Positions 19,952-32,397 are shown, numbered from the stretch's first letter. The stretch: 64,000 nucleotides of DNA from Massilia agrisoli (GCF_020831365.1 NZ_JAJHPV010000004.1:124001-188000); one strand, 5' to 3'. The notes: generated by a model from the letters alone, not told the origin. Program-made: numbers and translations.

Positions 19952-20848
19952 ATGAACCAAACAAGAACAACTGCCGTCAACGGCAACCTGCGCAGCATCT
20001 ACGCGATGCTGATCGCCGTCGCCATGTTCTCGCTGATGGACACGGCCATGAAGCTGCTGTCCCAGACCTATCCCGCCGTGCAGGTGGCGGCGCTGCGGGC
20101 GCTGTCGTCGATGCCGCTGGTGATCGGCTACCTGGTGTGGCGCGGCGCATTCAAGAAGATCACCCAGGTGCGCTGGCCGCTCCAAGTGCTGCGCGGCGTG
20201 CTGGGCATCGCCATGCTGGCCTTGTTCGCCTTCGGCCTTAAAAACCTGTCGCTGGCCGAGGCCTACACCATCTTCTTTATCGCACCGGCACTGATCACGG
20301 CGCTCTCGGTATTCTTCCTGAAAGAGACCGTCGACGCCCAGCGCTGGATCGCCATCGTCGTCGGCCTGGTGGGCGTGCTGGTGGTGCTGCGCCCCACCGG
20401 CGAAGGCATGCTGACCCTGGGCGGCTTCGCCGTCCTGGGCGCGGCCGCCTGCTACGCGGTGTCGGCCATCGCGGCGCGCATCCTGGCGCGCACCGACCGC
20501 GCCGAGCACGTGATGTTCTGGCTGATCATGCTGATGGGCTTCGGCGCCACCATCATCGCCGCGCCGAACTGGGTGGCGGTACGCGCGGCGGATACCTGGC
20601 TGCTGGTAGGCCTTGCCATCAGCGGCTTCCTCGGCCAGATCGCCATCACCGAGGCGTTCAGCTCGGGCGAGGCGTCAAGCGTGGCGCCGTTCGAGTACTC
20701 GGCGCTGGCCTGGGGCGTGGCGATCGACTGGCTGCTGTGGCAGACCCTGCCCGACGAATACACCTTGCTGGGCGCGGCCATCATCATCGGCAGCGGCATC
20801 TACCTGATCCGCCATGAACGGGTGCATTCGGAAAGCGAACATCCCTGA
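19952..20848 (+). CDS. EamA/DMT family transporter
   Basis: A 298-residue inner-membrane protein with about ten hydrophobic helices in two EamA halves (near residues 10-140 and 150-285). This is the drug/metabolite transporter fold. RGVLGIAMLALFAFGLKNLSLAEAYTIFF is characteristic of the RhaT/S-adenosylmethionine-like transporter subgroup. The substrate cannot be read from the sequence; efflux of a metabolite is usual in this family. ATG 19952 is chosen over an upstream TTG (19937). lpxC follows on the same strand after 44 nt. Confidence 0.85.
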   Translation: MNQTRTTAVNGNLRSIYAMLIAVAMFSLMDTAMKLLSQTYPAVQVAALRALSSMPLVIGYLVWRGAFKKITQVRWPLQVLRGVLGIAMLALFAFGLKNLSLAEAYTIFFIAPALITALSVFFLKETVDAQRWIAIVVGLVGVLVVLRPTGEGMLTLGGFAVLGAAACYAVSAIAARILARTDRAEHVMFWLIMLMGFGATIIAAPNWVAVRAADTWLLVGLAISGFLGQIAITEAFSSGEASSVAPFEYSALAWGVAIDWLLWQTLPDEYTLLGAAIIIGSGIYLIRHERVHSESEHP

Positions 20849-20880
20849 CGCCGCCAAATGCAGGGTGATTTCAACCCGGA

Positions 20881-20886
20881 TATAAT
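20881..20886 (+). promoter_or_regulatory. Perfect TATAAT -10 box 6 nt before the lpxC start codon
   Basis: TATAAT at 20881-20886 lies 6 nt upstream of the lpxC ATG. A promoter using it would start transcription at about the first base of the start codon and give a leaderless message. No convincing -35 element is present at 16-18 nt, so promoter activity is uncertain. Confidence 0.4.
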
Positions 20887-20892
20887 CCGGGG

Positions 20893-21828
20893 ATGCTTAA
20901 ACAAAGAACCGTCAAACAAGAGGTGCGCACCACTGGTGTGGGCCTGCATTCCGGTACCAAGGTCGTACTGACCCTGCGCCCGGCGGCCGTCGATACCGGC
21001 ATCGTGTTCCGCCGCGTCGACCTCGACCCTGTTGTCGAATTCCCATCGACCGCGTCGATCGTCGGCGACACCCGCATGGCGTCGGTGCTGATCAAGGACG
21101 ACGCCCGCGTGTCCACCGTCGAACACCTGATGTCGGCCTGCGCCGGCCTTGGCATCGACAACCTGTACGTGGACGTGTCGGCCGAAGAAATCCCGATCAT
21201 GGACGGTTCCGCATCCTCCTTCGTGTTCCTGCTCCAGCAGGCCGGCGTCGAAGAGCAGGGCGCGCCGAAGAAGTTCATCCGCGTGCTGAAGGACGTCGAG
21301 GTGCGCCAGGGCACCGGCAACAACGAAAAGTCGGCGCGCCTGTCGCCGCACGACGGTTTCAAGCTCGACTTCTTCATCGAATTTAACCACCCGGCGGTCG
21401 ACGGCACCATGCAGCGCGCCGAGGTCGATTTCGGCGACGTCTCGTATGTCCACGACGTGGCGCGCGCCCGTACCTTCGGCTTCATGCAGGACGTGGAAAG
21501 CCTGCGCGGCATGGGACTGGCGCGCGGCGGCTCGCTGGAAAACGCGATTGTGATGGATGAGTACCGGATCCTCAATTCCGACGGCCTGCGCTACGAAGAC
21601 GAATTCGTGCGCCACAAGATCCTCGACGCGATCGGCGACCTGTACCTGGTCGGCCATCCGCTGATCGCCAGCTACCACGCCCACAAGTCGGGCCATGCGC
21701 TGAATAACCTGCTGCTGCTGGAATTGCTGAAGGACCCGGCGGCCTACGAGATCGTGTCCTTCGATTCGCTGGAGAAGGCGCCGCAGTCCTACCAGCGCCA
21801 GATGGCAAGTGAGTGGTCGCTTACCTGA
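20893..21828 (+). CDS. lpxC: UDP-3-O-acyl-N-acetylglucosamine deacetylase LpxC
   Basis: A zinc-dependent cytoplasmic deacetylase catalysing the committed step of lipid A synthesis. The 311 residues begin with the usual [20 protein letters not shown]. The zinc ligands are visible: H78 in STVEHLMSA, and H241 and D245 in [12 protein letters not shown]. The catalytic base and acid are in MDGSA and in the HKSGHALNN segment. lpxC after ftsZ is the ancestral order, here separated by two inserted genes. No proper Shine-Dalgarno lies in front of the ATG. Confidence 0.97.
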   Translation: MLKQRTVKQEVRTTGVGLHSGTKVVLTLRPAAVDTGIVFRRVDLDPVVEFPSTASIVGDTRMASVLIKDDARVSTVEHLMSACAGLGIDNLYVDVSAEEIPIMDGSASSFVFLLQQAGVEEQGAPKKFIRVLKDVEVRQGTGNNEKSARLSPHDGFKLDFFIEFNHPAVDGTMQRAEVDFGDVSYVHDVARARTFGFMQDVESLRGMGLARGGSLENAIVMDEYRILNSDGLRYEDEFVRHKILDAIGDLYLVGHPLIASYHAHKSGHALNNLLLLELLKDPAAYEIVSFDSLEKAPQSYQRQMASEWSLT

Positions 21829-22290
21829 TTAACGCCGCCGCGCCGCCATCGCCTTGATGGCGGCAATCAGTTTCTCGTTCTGGGGCGTCGCTTCCAGCGC
21901 ATCGCCCAGCTCCTCGAACGCGGTCACCGCCGTATCCGGCATCGACAGCTTGCGGATCTCCACCACGGGCCCTGCAGCGCGGGTGACCTGGACTTTCAGC
22001 TTGATGTTATCGACCTGCCAGCCGCGCTTTTGCAAGTCTGCCTGCAATTTAGGCAGCTGCTGCTTGAGGCGCGCCGCCACCGCCGAGGTCGGCGTCGCCA
22101 GCAACAGCTGGCCCTGTTCGAAGGCCATCACGTCGCACTGCGCAAACATCGGCGGCAGGGCGTTGGCGCAATCCTTCTGCAGGCTGGCCATGCGCATCGC
22201 CGCTGGCATCAGGCTGGCCATGCGGTCGTTCTTGCGCAGGAAATCCGTCGCGCCGAACGCTTTATAGGTCTTGGTTCCATAAATATGCAT
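21829..22290 (-). CDS. dciA: DciA-like protein (DUF721), putative DnaB helicase loader
   Basis: A 153-residue cytoplasmic protein. The N-terminal part (residues about 5-100, from ATDFLRKNDRMASLMPAA to the VDNIKLKVQV strand) matches the DUF721/DciA pattern: an alpha-beta KH-like fold that helps load or activate the replicative helicase in bacteria lacking DnaC. The C-terminal tail is helical and charged. ATG 22290 (MHIYGTK) is taken as start; ATG 22302 (MFRAMHIYG) is possible and neither has a strong ribosome site. The gene lies between lpxC and secA but on the opposite strand. Confidence 0.8.
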   Translation of the reverse strand: MHIYGTKTYKAFGATDFLRKNDRMASLMPAAMRMASLQKDCANALPPMFAQCDVMAFEQGQLLLATPTSAVAARLKQQLPKLQADLQKRGWQVDNIKLKVQVTRAAGPVVEIRKLSMPDTAVTAFEELGDALEATPQNEKLIAAIKAMAARRR

Positions 22291-22409
22291 AGCGCGAAAC
22301 ATATCACAGCTGCCGCTTGGCGTGGAGCTATTGCACGTTGGTACTAAAGCAAGCATAATCCGGCACGCGGACGCTTTCCAAGAACTTGCCGCCTTCATCT
22401 GGACGTCCC

Positions 22410-23795
22410 ATGCTGTTCTCATCGATTTCCTTCCTGTTCTTCTTTTTCCCCGTCTTCCTCTTCCTGTATTACCTGCTGCCGTGGAAAAACGCGGTGCTGC
22501 TGGTCGCCAGCCTGGTTTTTTACGCCTGGGGCGAGCCGCGCTTCGTGCCGCTGTTGCTGTTTTCGGCCGCGCTCAATTACGCGGCGGGCTTGCTCATTGC
22601 GCGCAGCACCGCGCGGCGCAAAACCTGGCTGGCCATTGGCGTGTCGGCCAATGTGTTGCTGCTGGCCTGGTTCAAGTACATCGGCTTTCTCGGCGAAGCG
22701 GTCAACGCGGCTTTCCACGCGCGCCTGCCGGTGCCTGAAATCGTGCTGCCGCTCGGGATCTCGTTCTTCACCTTCCAGGGCATCTCTTACCTGATCGACG
22801 TCTACCGCGGCGACGTCCCGGCGCAGTCGAGCTTCATGCGCTTCGCCACTTACAAGGCGATGTTCCCGCAGCTGATTGCCGGCCCGATCGTGCGCTACAA
22901 GCAGATTGCCGCCGACATCGGCGAGCGCACCTTGTCGAACCAGCGCCTGCTGGCCGGCTTCCAGCTGTTTGCCATCGGCCTGGCGCAGAAGGTCCTGATC
23001 GCCAACACGGTGGCGTATCCGGCCGACCGGCTGTTCAACGCGGACTACAACCTGCTGTCGGCGCCAACCGCCTGGATTGGCTTGCTGTGCTACACGCTGC
23101 AGATCTACTACGACTTCTGCGGCTATTCCAACATGGCGATCGGTATCGGCCACATGACCGGCTTTACCTATCCGCCCAACTTCAACCGGCCTTACTCGGC
23201 ACGCTCGGTCACCGAATTCTGGCAGCGCTGGCATATCAGCCTGTCGTCGTGGTTCCGCGACTATCTGTACATCCCGCTGGGCGGCAACCGGCTCGGCCCG
23301 ACCCGCACCTACCTGAACCTGGCGATCGTCTTCCTGCTGTGCGGCCTGTGGCACGGCGCCGCATGGACCTTCGTGATGTGGGGCTTCTGGCATGGCGCGC
23401 TATTGATCATCGAGCGCATGGGTGCCAAGGCGTGGCTGGACCGCCTGCCATGGCCGCTGGCGCAGGCCTGGACCCTGTTCGCCGTGATGCTCGGATGGGT
23501 GTGGTTCCGCGCGGATGACCTGCCGTCGGCGGTCGGCTTCATGACGGTGCTGTTTGGCGGCGCAGAAAATCCGGGCGCGCATCCATGGCAGGGCGAAATC
23601 GGCTCGCTCGAACTGACCGCCATCCTGGTGGGACTGGCGCTGGCGCTGCCACGCCCGCGCGAGGGCAGGCTGTCCATTGCGGCGTCGGGTATCGGGCACT
23701 GGCGCTACCTGCCGCTGTCGCTCACCGCCGTTGTCGTCTGCGCGTGCTTCCTGGCGGGCGGCACCTACAATCCATTCATCTACTACCGGTTCTGA
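22410..23795 (+). CDS. MBOAT family O-acyltransferase (AlgI-like)
   Basis: A 461-residue polytopic membrane acyltransferase of the type that passes acetyl groups across the inner membrane to exported polysaccharides. Conserved MBOAT motifs are FWQRWHISLSSWFRDYLY (His 275) and GLWHGAAWTFVMWGFWHG (the catalytic His is likely 315). QLIAGPIVRYKQI also fits AlgI. ATG 22410 starts the standard MLFSS N-terminus. The next gene, an AlgX/AlgJ-like protein, begins 1 nt after the stop, so the two form an acetylation pair. No polysaccharide synthesis genes are in view, so the target polymer is unknown. Confidence 0.9.
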   Translation: MLFSSISFLFFFFPVFLFLYYLLPWKNAVLLVASLVFYAWGEPRFVPLLLFSAALNYAAGLLIARSTARRKTWLAIGVSANVLLLAWFKYIGFLGEAVNAAFHARLPVPEIVLPLGISFFTFQGISYLIDVYRGDVPAQSSFMRFATYKAMFPQLIAGPIVRYKQIAADIGERTLSNQRLLAGFQLFAIGLAQKVLIANTVAYPADRLFNADYNLLSAPTAWIGLLCYTLQIYYDFCGYSNMAIGIGHMTGFTYPPNFNRPYSARSVTEFWQRWHISLSSWFRDYLYIPLGGNRLGPTRTYLNLAIVFLLCGLWHGAAWTFVMWGFWHGALLIIERMGAKAWLDRLPWPLAQAWTLFAVMLGWVWFRADDLPSAVGFMTVLFGGAENPGAHPWQGEIGSLELTAILVGLALALPRPREGRLSIAASGIGHWRYLPLSLTAVVVCACFLAGGTYNPFIYYRF

Positions 23796-23796
23796 G

Positions 23797-24984
23797 ATGG
23801 CGCTGCTACGCAAACACCTGGCGAAAATCGTGATCGTCGCCCTGATGTCGGTGCCGCTGGTGGCGACCTTCGTGGGCGCGCCGGCCGCCAGCGGCGAACA
23901 GCGCAAGCTGGCGGCGGCGCCATCGATGCCGACCGGCTGGCGCGAGGCGCTGGCCCTGCCGGCCGCCCTCGACCCCTGGATCAACGACCATTTCGGCTGG
24001 CGGATCCGCATGGTGGAGATCTACACGCGCCTGCGCCACGACCTGTTCGGCCGCTTCCCGACCAACCAGGTGATTGGCGGGCGCGATGGCCGTATCTTCC
24101 TGGCCGCGCATAATCGCGCCGGGGAGGGCGAGCCATACACCGCGATTGCGCTGGCGTGCGGCTGGCAGTTCCGCGACGGTCCCGAAATCCTCGCCGAAAT
24201 GAACCAGTTCTCGCGACTGTTCGACGCGGCCGGCATTGACGCCAAGCTGTTGATCGTGCCATCGGCGCCGATCGTCTACCTTGAACAGCTCCCCGCCTGG
24301 CAAGCCGAGCGCTGCACGGTGGACGGCGCGCCGGCCTACCAGGTGCTGGCCTCGCCCGGGCTCGACCCCAGGGCGCGCGAACGGGTGATGTTCCCGCTCA
24401 AGGAGATGCGCGCCATCCGCGGCCGCGACGCGATGTTCCCGCTGACCTTCTTCCACTGGAGCGGAGCCGGGCCGCGCGCCGTGGCCGGCATGACGCAGGA
24501 GCGCTTCTGGAAGCGGCCGGCGGCCGGCGGCACCCCGATTCCGCTGGTGGAAAAGCGGGTCCCGTCGGACGTGCACTTCCTGTTCCCCGGTATCGAGCAT
24601 GACAGCGTGGCTGGCGAGCCGGACTTCACCGGCACCACAATCACCTCCTGTTACGGGCCCGATTGCTTCCCCGGCATGAAGTCGATCATGGAAAAACTGG
24701 TCGTCGCGGGCCGGTTCACCAATACGGCGCCAGGACTGGCCCCGCGCCTGGTCATGGTTACCGATTCGTTCGGCTACGCCGGCGCGCCCTGGTTCTCGCG
24801 TTATTACAATGAGGTCGTGTACCTGTCGACCAACAGTCTTTCCCAGGCGACGCCGGCCGAAGTCGAACAATTGCGCAGCTTGCTGTTCCGCCGCGGCAGC
24901 AAGGACGAGGTGCTGTACCTGTATCACGACGCCACCGTCTATTCGAACCGGATCGGCACCGACCTGAAAACGCTTCGGCCCTAG
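23797..24984 (+). CDS. AlgX/AlgJ-like periplasmic O-acetyltransferase (SGNH-like)
   Basis: A 395-residue protein with one N-terminal membrane anchor or signal (residues about 9-28). ALDPWINDHFGWRIRMVEIY followed by LRHDLFGRFPTNQVIGGRDG is the N-terminal signature of AlgJ/AlgX proteins. These accept acetyl groups from the MBOAT partner and transfer them to a polysaccharide in the periplasm. VTDSFG probably holds the SGNH serine. The gene starts 1 nt after the MBOAT gene and is surely co-expressed with it. The acceptor glycan is not identifiable. Confidence 0.82.
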   Translation: MALLRKHLAKIVIVALMSVPLVATFVGAPAASGEQRKLAAAPSMPTGWREALALPAALDPWINDHFGWRIRMVEIYTRLRHDLFGRFPTNQVIGGRDGRIFLAAHNRAGEGEPYTAIALACGWQFRDGPEILAEMNQFSRLFDAAGIDAKLLIVPSAPIVYLEQLPAWQAERCTVDGAPAYQVLASPGLDPRARERVMFPLKEMRAIRGRDAMFPLTFFHWSGAGPRAVAGMTQERFWKRPAAGGTPIPLVEKRVPSDVHFLFPGIEHDSVAGEPDFTGTTITSCYGPDCFPGMKSIMEKLVVAGRFTNTAPGLAPRLVMVTDSFGYAGAPWFSRYYNEVVYLSTNSLSQATPAEVEQLRSLLFRRGSKDEVLYLYHDATVYSNRIGTDLKTLRP

Positions 24985-25109
24985 CGCGAAACGGAAACTG
25001 TTTATATGGGGCACACCTTGTACTCCAGACCATAAACCCCATTTGCCATGGGTTCGCGTGATAAAATCACTGTCTTTTTGCCATAGTCGACCTCGCGATG
25101 ATGTAATTT

Positions 25110-25118
25110 TGCTATTAT
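25110..25118 (+). promoter_or_regulatory. Candidate extended -10 promoter of secA
   Basis: TGCTATTAT (25110-25118) fits an extended -10 element (TGn plus TATTAT) about 40 nt before the secA ATG. No clear -35 lies at the proper distance, which extended -10 promoters can tolerate. The 173-nt gap upstream of secA shows no secM-like arrest gene. Confidence 0.35.
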
Positions 25119-25157
25119 CCGGGTTTCTTTTTCGGCGTTTTTTTCAAGAATTCAAGC

Positions 25158-27917
<2,760 letters not shown>

Positions 27918-27932
27918 AGCAGCCGGCGGAAT

Positions 27933-27972
27933 AAAAAGGGAGGAAGAACGAAAGTTCTTCCTCCCTTTTTTT
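27933..27972 (+). terminator. Rho-independent terminator of secA
   Basis: A perfect 17-bp stem (27933-27949 with 27954-27970) closes on a GAAA tetraloop. The A-tract and T-tract at its ends make it potentially bidirectional. It begins 15 nt after the secA stop. Confidence 0.93.
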
Positions 27973-27978
27973 ATTCCC

Positions 27979-28084
27979 GTCGTTCCCGCGAAGGCGGGAA
28001 CCCATACATCAGGCGATCCGTCGGGTCCTTCCTACCTCCGCCAGTGCTTGCGGGTCATGGATTTCCGCATCCGCGGAAACGGCG
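27979..28084. repeat. Dispersed repeat, family B copy 1 (degenerate)
   Basis: A first arm with CGTTCCCGCGAAGGCGGGAA (27981-28000) and a diverged second arm with GGATTTCCGCATCCGCGGAA (28059-28078) correspond to the two halves of the cleaner copies at 32800 and 59436. Each arm is itself a small palindrome. It lies between the secA terminator and the next gene. Confidence 0.7.
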
Positions 28085-28190
28085 TGCGATGGCCACTTGC
28101 GCCCGCCATGGCACAAAGTTGACGATGCGCAACTCGGCCGAGCCCGCTTACTGCAATCGTAGAGCATCGTTCCCTGATTCGGAGGATGTC

Positions 28191-28436
28191 ATGAAATCGA
28201 TTCGCAGCGCAGGTGTCGTCGTTGCCGGTTTGCTGATTGCCTTGTGGTGGGCGGTCCAGCCGCCGCGCCACGAACCCCAGGCGGGAGGCAGCCTCAAGGC
28301 GCAGGAGCAGGCCCAGTGCCCGGCCAACACGCAGCTGGAAGACAAGCTGTGCACCTGCCCTGAAGGCACCAATTGGACCGGCTCGCAATGCATGCAAGTC
28401 TGGTCGAGCGCGGGCGCGGCGCCGGTGCGCGGCTAG
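28191..28436 (+). CDS. Small Cys-containing membrane-anchored protein, unknown function
   Basis: An 81-residue protein starting at ATG 28191 with a good ribosome site (GGAGG). Residues about 5-23 ([18 protein letters not shown]) form one membrane segment or an uncleaved signal. The exported part is polar, then has [20 protein letters not shown] and a final Cys in GSQCMQ: four cysteines in about 30 residues, probably paired in disulfides. The pattern resembles a small EGF-like or trypsin-inhibitor-like cysteine motif, but I do not recognise a family. Its stop overlaps the end of the convergent chemoreceptor gene by 4 nt. Confidence 0.6.
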   Translation: MKSIRSAGVVVAGLLIALWWAVQPPRHEPQAGGSLKAQEQAQCPANTQLEDKLCTCPEGTNWTGSQCMQVWSSAGAAPVRG

Positions 28437-30061
28437 GCGAGCCCGATCGCCGGCGCGCTACCCGCGCGCCGCGCTGCCACCTTGGCATGCCGCGGCGCGC
28501 CGGCTGCCGCGTCATGGGCCAGCTTGAACAGTCCCACCGTCTGGGCCAGCGCGCTTGCCTGGTCGCGCATTTCCTGGGCTGCCGCGGCCGCCTGCTCAAC
28601 CAGCGCGCTGTTTTGCTGGGTCATGGCGTCCATCTCGCCGATCGCGCCGCTGACCTGTTCGATCCCGTCGCTTTGTTCGCGGCTGGCGCTGCTGATCTCG
28701 GCCATGATGCCGGTGACCTTGCCCACGCTCTCGACCACCTTGGTCATCGTGCTGCCAGCCTGCCCGACCAGCTGCGAGCCGAGTTCCACCTGGTTGACCG
28801 AGTCGTCGATCAGCGCCTTGATTTCCTTGGCTGCCGCCGCGGAGCGCTGCGCGAGATTGCGCACCTCCGACGCCACCACGGCGAAGCCGCGACCCTGTTC
28901 TCCGGCGCGCGCGGCTTCGACCGCGGCGTTGAGCGCGAGGATATTGGTCTGGAAGGCGATGCCGTCGATGACGGCGATGATGTCGACGATCTTGCGCGAC
29001 GAATCGTTGATCGAACCCATCGTCTTGACCACCTGTTCCACCACCTTGCCGCCTTCGGCCGACACTTCGGACGCCGATTGCGCCAGCGCGTTCGCAGCGC
29101 GTGCGCTATCGGCATTCTGGCGCACGGTGGACGTCAGCTGGTCCATCAGCGTGGCCACTTCGGCCAGCGCCGATGCCTGGTGTTCGGTGCGTGCCGACAG
29201 GTCGCGGTTGCCAGTGGCGATTTCAGCCGAGGCGGTGGCAATCGCATCGGTGCCGGTGCGCACCCGTCCGACGATCGCGGCCAGGTTGTCGCGCATGGCG
29301 CTGATGCCGTACACGAGGCTGGACGTGTCCCCGTCCCTGGTGGCGACATGGACCGACAGCTCACCGTCGGCGATACGGCCCGCCAGTTCGGCCGCATAAG
29401 CCGGTTCGCCGCCGAGCTGGCGCAGCAGGCCGCGGGTGATGATGACCGCGATGACTACGCATGCAAGCAGCGTGAACAGGGTGACGCCCGCCACCATGTA
29501 AAGCGACTGGTCGAAGACTGCATGGGCGGTCTCATTGGCGGCGGTAATCTCGGCCGTGACCGATTTGATCAGCACATCGATGTCCGCGACGATCTGGCGC
29601 CGCAGCGGGCTGCAATCGTTGACCAGGAATTCACCGTACTCGGCCATCTTGCCCGCTTCGCGAAAGGCGCGCGGGCGCTCCAGTTCGCGCGCCATCAGCA
29701 GCAGGCCCTGCCTGACTTTGTCGAACTCGGGGTTGCCGGCGAAGCGCGGACTCAACTCATCGAGCTTCGCCAGGTAAATCGCGCGCTGCTGCTCGAGGAT
29801 CGTCAGTTCGCTGACCGCCTGTTGATTATCCGTGAAGATAAAAGCGTTGCGCGCGGCCAGGCCGGTTTGCGCCAGGGCTTCGCGCGCCGCGAACAGCGGG
29901 TCCAGTTTGAGCTGCTGCACGGTTTCCTGCTTGCTGACGGCGTCCGAAATCGCCGCCAGGCGAAGCAGGGACATCGCTGCAAGGACCAGCATCAGAACGA
30001 CCAGCGCGCCGAAGCCAAGGCTTAGCTTGGTTCCAATTTTTAAATCGTGGCGGATTTGCAT
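28433..30061 (-). CDS. Methyl-accepting chemotaxis protein
   Basis: A 542-residue transmembrane chemoreceptor. The first membrane helix is near residues 12-35 ([21 protein letters not shown]). A periplasmic helical region of about 150 residues fits a four-helix-bundle sensor, followed by a second helix ([19 protein letters not shown]) and a HAMP domain ([20 protein letters not shown]). The cytoplasmic signalling coiled coil has its hairpin tip at [20 protein letters not shown] and [10 protein letters not shown] (from residue 388), which binds CheA and CheW. ATG 30061 with AAAGGAAC upstream is preferred. No CheR-binding pentapeptide is evident at the C-terminus. The ligand is unknown. Confidence 0.92.
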   Translation of the reverse strand: MQIRHDLKIGTKLSLGFGALVVLMLVLAAMSLLRLAAISDAVSKQETVQQLKLDPLFAAREALAQTGLAARNAFIFTDNQQAVSELTILEQQRAIYLAKLDELSPRFAGNPEFDKVRQGLLLMARELERPRAFREAGKMAEYGEFLVNDCSPLRRQIVADIDVLIKSVTAEITAANETAHAVFDQSLYMVAGVTLFTLLACVVIAVIITRGLLRQLGGEPAYAAELAGRIADGELSVHVATRDGDTSSLVYGISAMRDNLAAIVGRVRTGTDAIATASAEIATGNRDLSARTEHQASALAEVATLMDQLTSTVRQNADSARAANALAQSASEVSAEGGKVVEQVVKTMGSINDSSRKIVDIIAVIDGIAFQTNILALNAAVEAARAGEQGRGFAVVASEVRNLAQRSAAAAKEIKALIDDSVNQVELGSQLVGQAGSTMTKVVESVGKVTGIMAEISSASREQSDGIEQVSGAIGEMDAMTQQNSALVEQAAAAAQEMRDQASALAQTVGLFKLAHDAAAGAPRHAKVAARRAGSAPAIGLA

Positions 30062-30279
30062 TGCTGTTCCTTTGTTAAATCGTCGGCAAGCGCGAGATAG
30101 TATCTGTGACAATTGCTAAAAGCAATGGTTGTTGTTTATATGTAACTTAATGTTTAACCAGCCCCGATAACTTGAACTTATGGCCACCGTTTTGGTGCAT
30201 CGGCAATATGGTCAAAACCGCACGCTCTACGGCGAGGCGGTACAATAGCGGCTTCAATTCATCCGCTAGAGAACCCGCC

Positions 30280-31518
30280 ATGGCCGTCAATTCCCCACTC
30301 CCCGTCGCTGAAGACCTGAAGCCCGTCCACGGCATTGAAATCGGCTTTGCCGAAGCCGGCATCAAGAAGCCGGACCGCAAGGACGTGCTGGTGATGAAGC
30401 TGGCGCCGACGGCCACCGTGTCGGGCGTATTCACCAAGAACCGCTTCTGCGCGGCGCCGGTCCAGGTCAGCAAGGCCAACCTGGCCGCCGCCGCCGCGGG
30501 CGGCGAAAAAATCGTCGCACTGCTGGTCAACACAGGCAACGCGAATGCGGGCACCGGCGAGGCCGGCCTGGCCAATGCGCAGGCCACCTGCGCGGCGCTG
30601 GCCAAGCTGCTCGACTGCCATCCGCAGCAGGTCTTGCCGTTTTCGACCGGCGTGATCCTCGAACCGCTGCCGGTCCAGAAGGTCGTTGCAGGCCTGCCTG
30701 ACGCGGTCGCCAACCTCCAGCTCGACAACTGGTACAACGCGGCCGAAGCGATCATGACGACCGATACGCAGCCGAAGGCCGCGTCGCGCACCGTCACCAT
30801 CGGCGGGCACACCGTCACCATGACCGGCATCAGCAAGGGCGCCGGCATGATCAAGCCGAACATGGCGACCATGCTGGGCTACCTCGCGTTCGACGCCAAG
30901 GTCGCGCAGCCGGTGCTGGACCAGCTGGTGCGCCACGCGGCAGACCACTCGTTCAACTGCATCACCATCGATGGCGACACCTCGACCAACGACTCGTTCA
31001 TGCTGATCGCCACCGGCGCCGGCAGCCTGGTGATCGACTCGGCCGACACGGCCGAATACGAAGCGCTGAAGGAAGCCGTGACCGACATCTCGCGCAACCT
31101 GGCGCAGCAGATCATCCGCGACGGCGAAGGCGCGACCAAGTTCATCACCATCACGGTGGAAGAGGGCAGCAACGTCGAAGAGTGCCGCAAGATCGCTTAC
31201 TCGATCGCCCACTCGCCGCTGGTCAAGACCGCGTTCTTCGCGTCCGACCCTAACCTGGGCCGCATTCTCGCCGCCATCGGCTACGCCGGCGTGGACGACC
31301 TCGACGTGACGAAGCTGGACATGTACCTCGACGACGTCTGGGTCGCCAAGAACGGCGGCCGCAATCCGGACTACCAGGAAGCGGACGGCCAGCGCGTGAT
31401 GAAGCAGAGCGAGATCACCGTGCGGGTCAAGCTGGCGCGCGGCGACGCCACCGCCACCGTCTGGACCTGCGACCTGTCGCACGACTACGTCACCATCAAC
31501 GCCGACTACCGCTCGTAA
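30280..31518 (+). CDS. argJ: Bifunctional glutamate N-acetyltransferase / amino-acid N-acetyltransferase ArgJ
   Basis: Recycles the acetyl group from N-acetylornithine to glutamate in arginine synthesis and may also make N-acetylglutamate from acetyl-CoA. The 412-residue precursor self-cleaves at the conserved [14 protein letters not shown] motif, with Thr 197 becoming the N-terminal nucleophile of the beta chain. [10 protein letters not shown] and [10 protein letters not shown] are further signatures. ATG 30280 ([16 protein letters not shown]) matches the family start. Probably an operon with the next two genes (gaps of 6 nt and a 4-nt overlap). A TACAAT -10-like box lies at 30241-30246. Confidence 0.95.
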   Translation: MAVNSPLPVAEDLKPVHGIEIGFAEAGIKKPDRKDVLVMKLAPTATVSGVFTKNRFCAAPVQVSKANLAAAAAGGEKIVALLVNTGNANAGTGEAGLANAQATCAALAKLLDCHPQQVLPFSTGVILEPLPVQKVVAGLPDAVANLQLDNWYNAAEAIMTTDTQPKAASRTVTIGGHTVTMTGISKGAGMIKPNMATMLGYLAFDAKVAQPVLDQLVRHAADHSFNCITIDGDTSTNDSFMLIATGAGSLVIDSADTAEYEALKEAVTDISRNLAQQIIRDGEGATKFITITVEEGSNVEECRKIAYSIAHSPLVKTAFFASDPNLGRILAAIGYAGVDDLDVTKLDMYLDDVWVAKNGGRNPDYQEADGQRVMKQSEITVRVKLARGDATATVWTCDLSHDYVTINADYRS

Positions 31519-31524
31519 GGCCAC

Positions 31525-32397
31525 ATGACTCCACTCGAACAGTTCCTGCTGCGCGCGGAAGCGCTGCTGCAGCGGGTGGAGGCGGTGCTGCCGCCGGCGT
31601 ATCCGCGCGAGCCGGACTGGAAGCGCAGCTTTGCCTTCCGCTGGCGCAAGCGCACCGGCGGCACCAGCTACCTCCAGCCGGTCACGCATGTGTCGTCGAT
31701 CAGCCTCGGCGACCTGCATAACATCGCCAGGCAAAAGCAGCAGATCGAGCAGAACACGCGCCAGTTCGTGCAGGGCCGCCCGGCCAACAACGTGCTGCTT
31801 ACCGGCGCGCGCGGCACTGGCAAGTCGTCACTGATCAAAGCCTGCCTGAACCAGTTTGCGGCCGACGGCCTGCGCCTGATCGAAGTCGACAAGGAAGATC
31901 TGGCCGAACTGGCCGACATCGTCGACCTGGTCGCAGGACGCCCTGAGCGCTTCGTGATCTTTTGCGACGACTTGTCCTTTGAAGAGGGCGAGAGCGGCTA
32001 CAAGGCGCTCAAGGTGGCGCTGGACGGCGGCATCTCGGCGCAGTCGGACAACGTGCTGATTTACGCGACATCGAACCGCCGCCACCTGATGCCGGAGCGG
32101 ATGTCCGACAACGCCAGCTACACGCATGGCGGCGACGGCGACCTGCACCCCGGCGAGACGGTCGAAGAAAAGATCTCGCTGTCGGAGCGGTTTGGGCTGT
32201 GGCTGTCGTTCTATCCATTCAAGCAGGACGACTACCTCGACATCGTGGCGCACTGGCTGGGCAGCTTCGGCTGCGATGCGCAGCAGGTCGAGGCGGCGCG
32301 CACGGAAGCGCTGCAGTGGGCCTTGCAGCGCGGTTCCCGTTCGGGCCGCGTCGCATGGCAGTTCGCTAAAGACTATGCAGGAAAGCACCCGCAATGA
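31525..32397 (+). CDS. DUF815 family AAA+ ATPase
   Basis: A 290-residue cytoplasmic ATPase. The P-loop GARGTGKSS (near residues 94-102) is followed by KACLNQFAADGLRLIEVDKEDL. The Walker B region is RFVIFCDDLSFEEGES, then YATSNRRHLMPERMSDN. These segments define the DUF815 family, common next to argJ or in the mutT neighbourhood of betaproteobacteria. Its biochemical role is not established, as far as I know. The stop overlaps the Nudix gene start by 4 nt. Confidence 0.88.
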   Translation: MTPLEQFLLRAEALLQRVEAVLPPAYPREPDWKRSFAFRWRKRTGGTSYLQPVTHVSSISLGDLHNIARQKQQIEQNTRQFVQGRPANNVLLTGARGTGKSSLIKACLNQFAADGLRLIEVDKEDLAELADIVDLVAGRPERFVIFCDDLSFEEGESGYKALKVALDGGISAQSDNVLIYATSNRRHLMPERMSDNASYTHGGDGDLHPGETVEEKISLSERFGLWLSFYPFKQDDYLDIVAHWLGSFGCDAQQVEAARTEALQWALQRGSRSGRVAWQFAKDYAGKHPQ

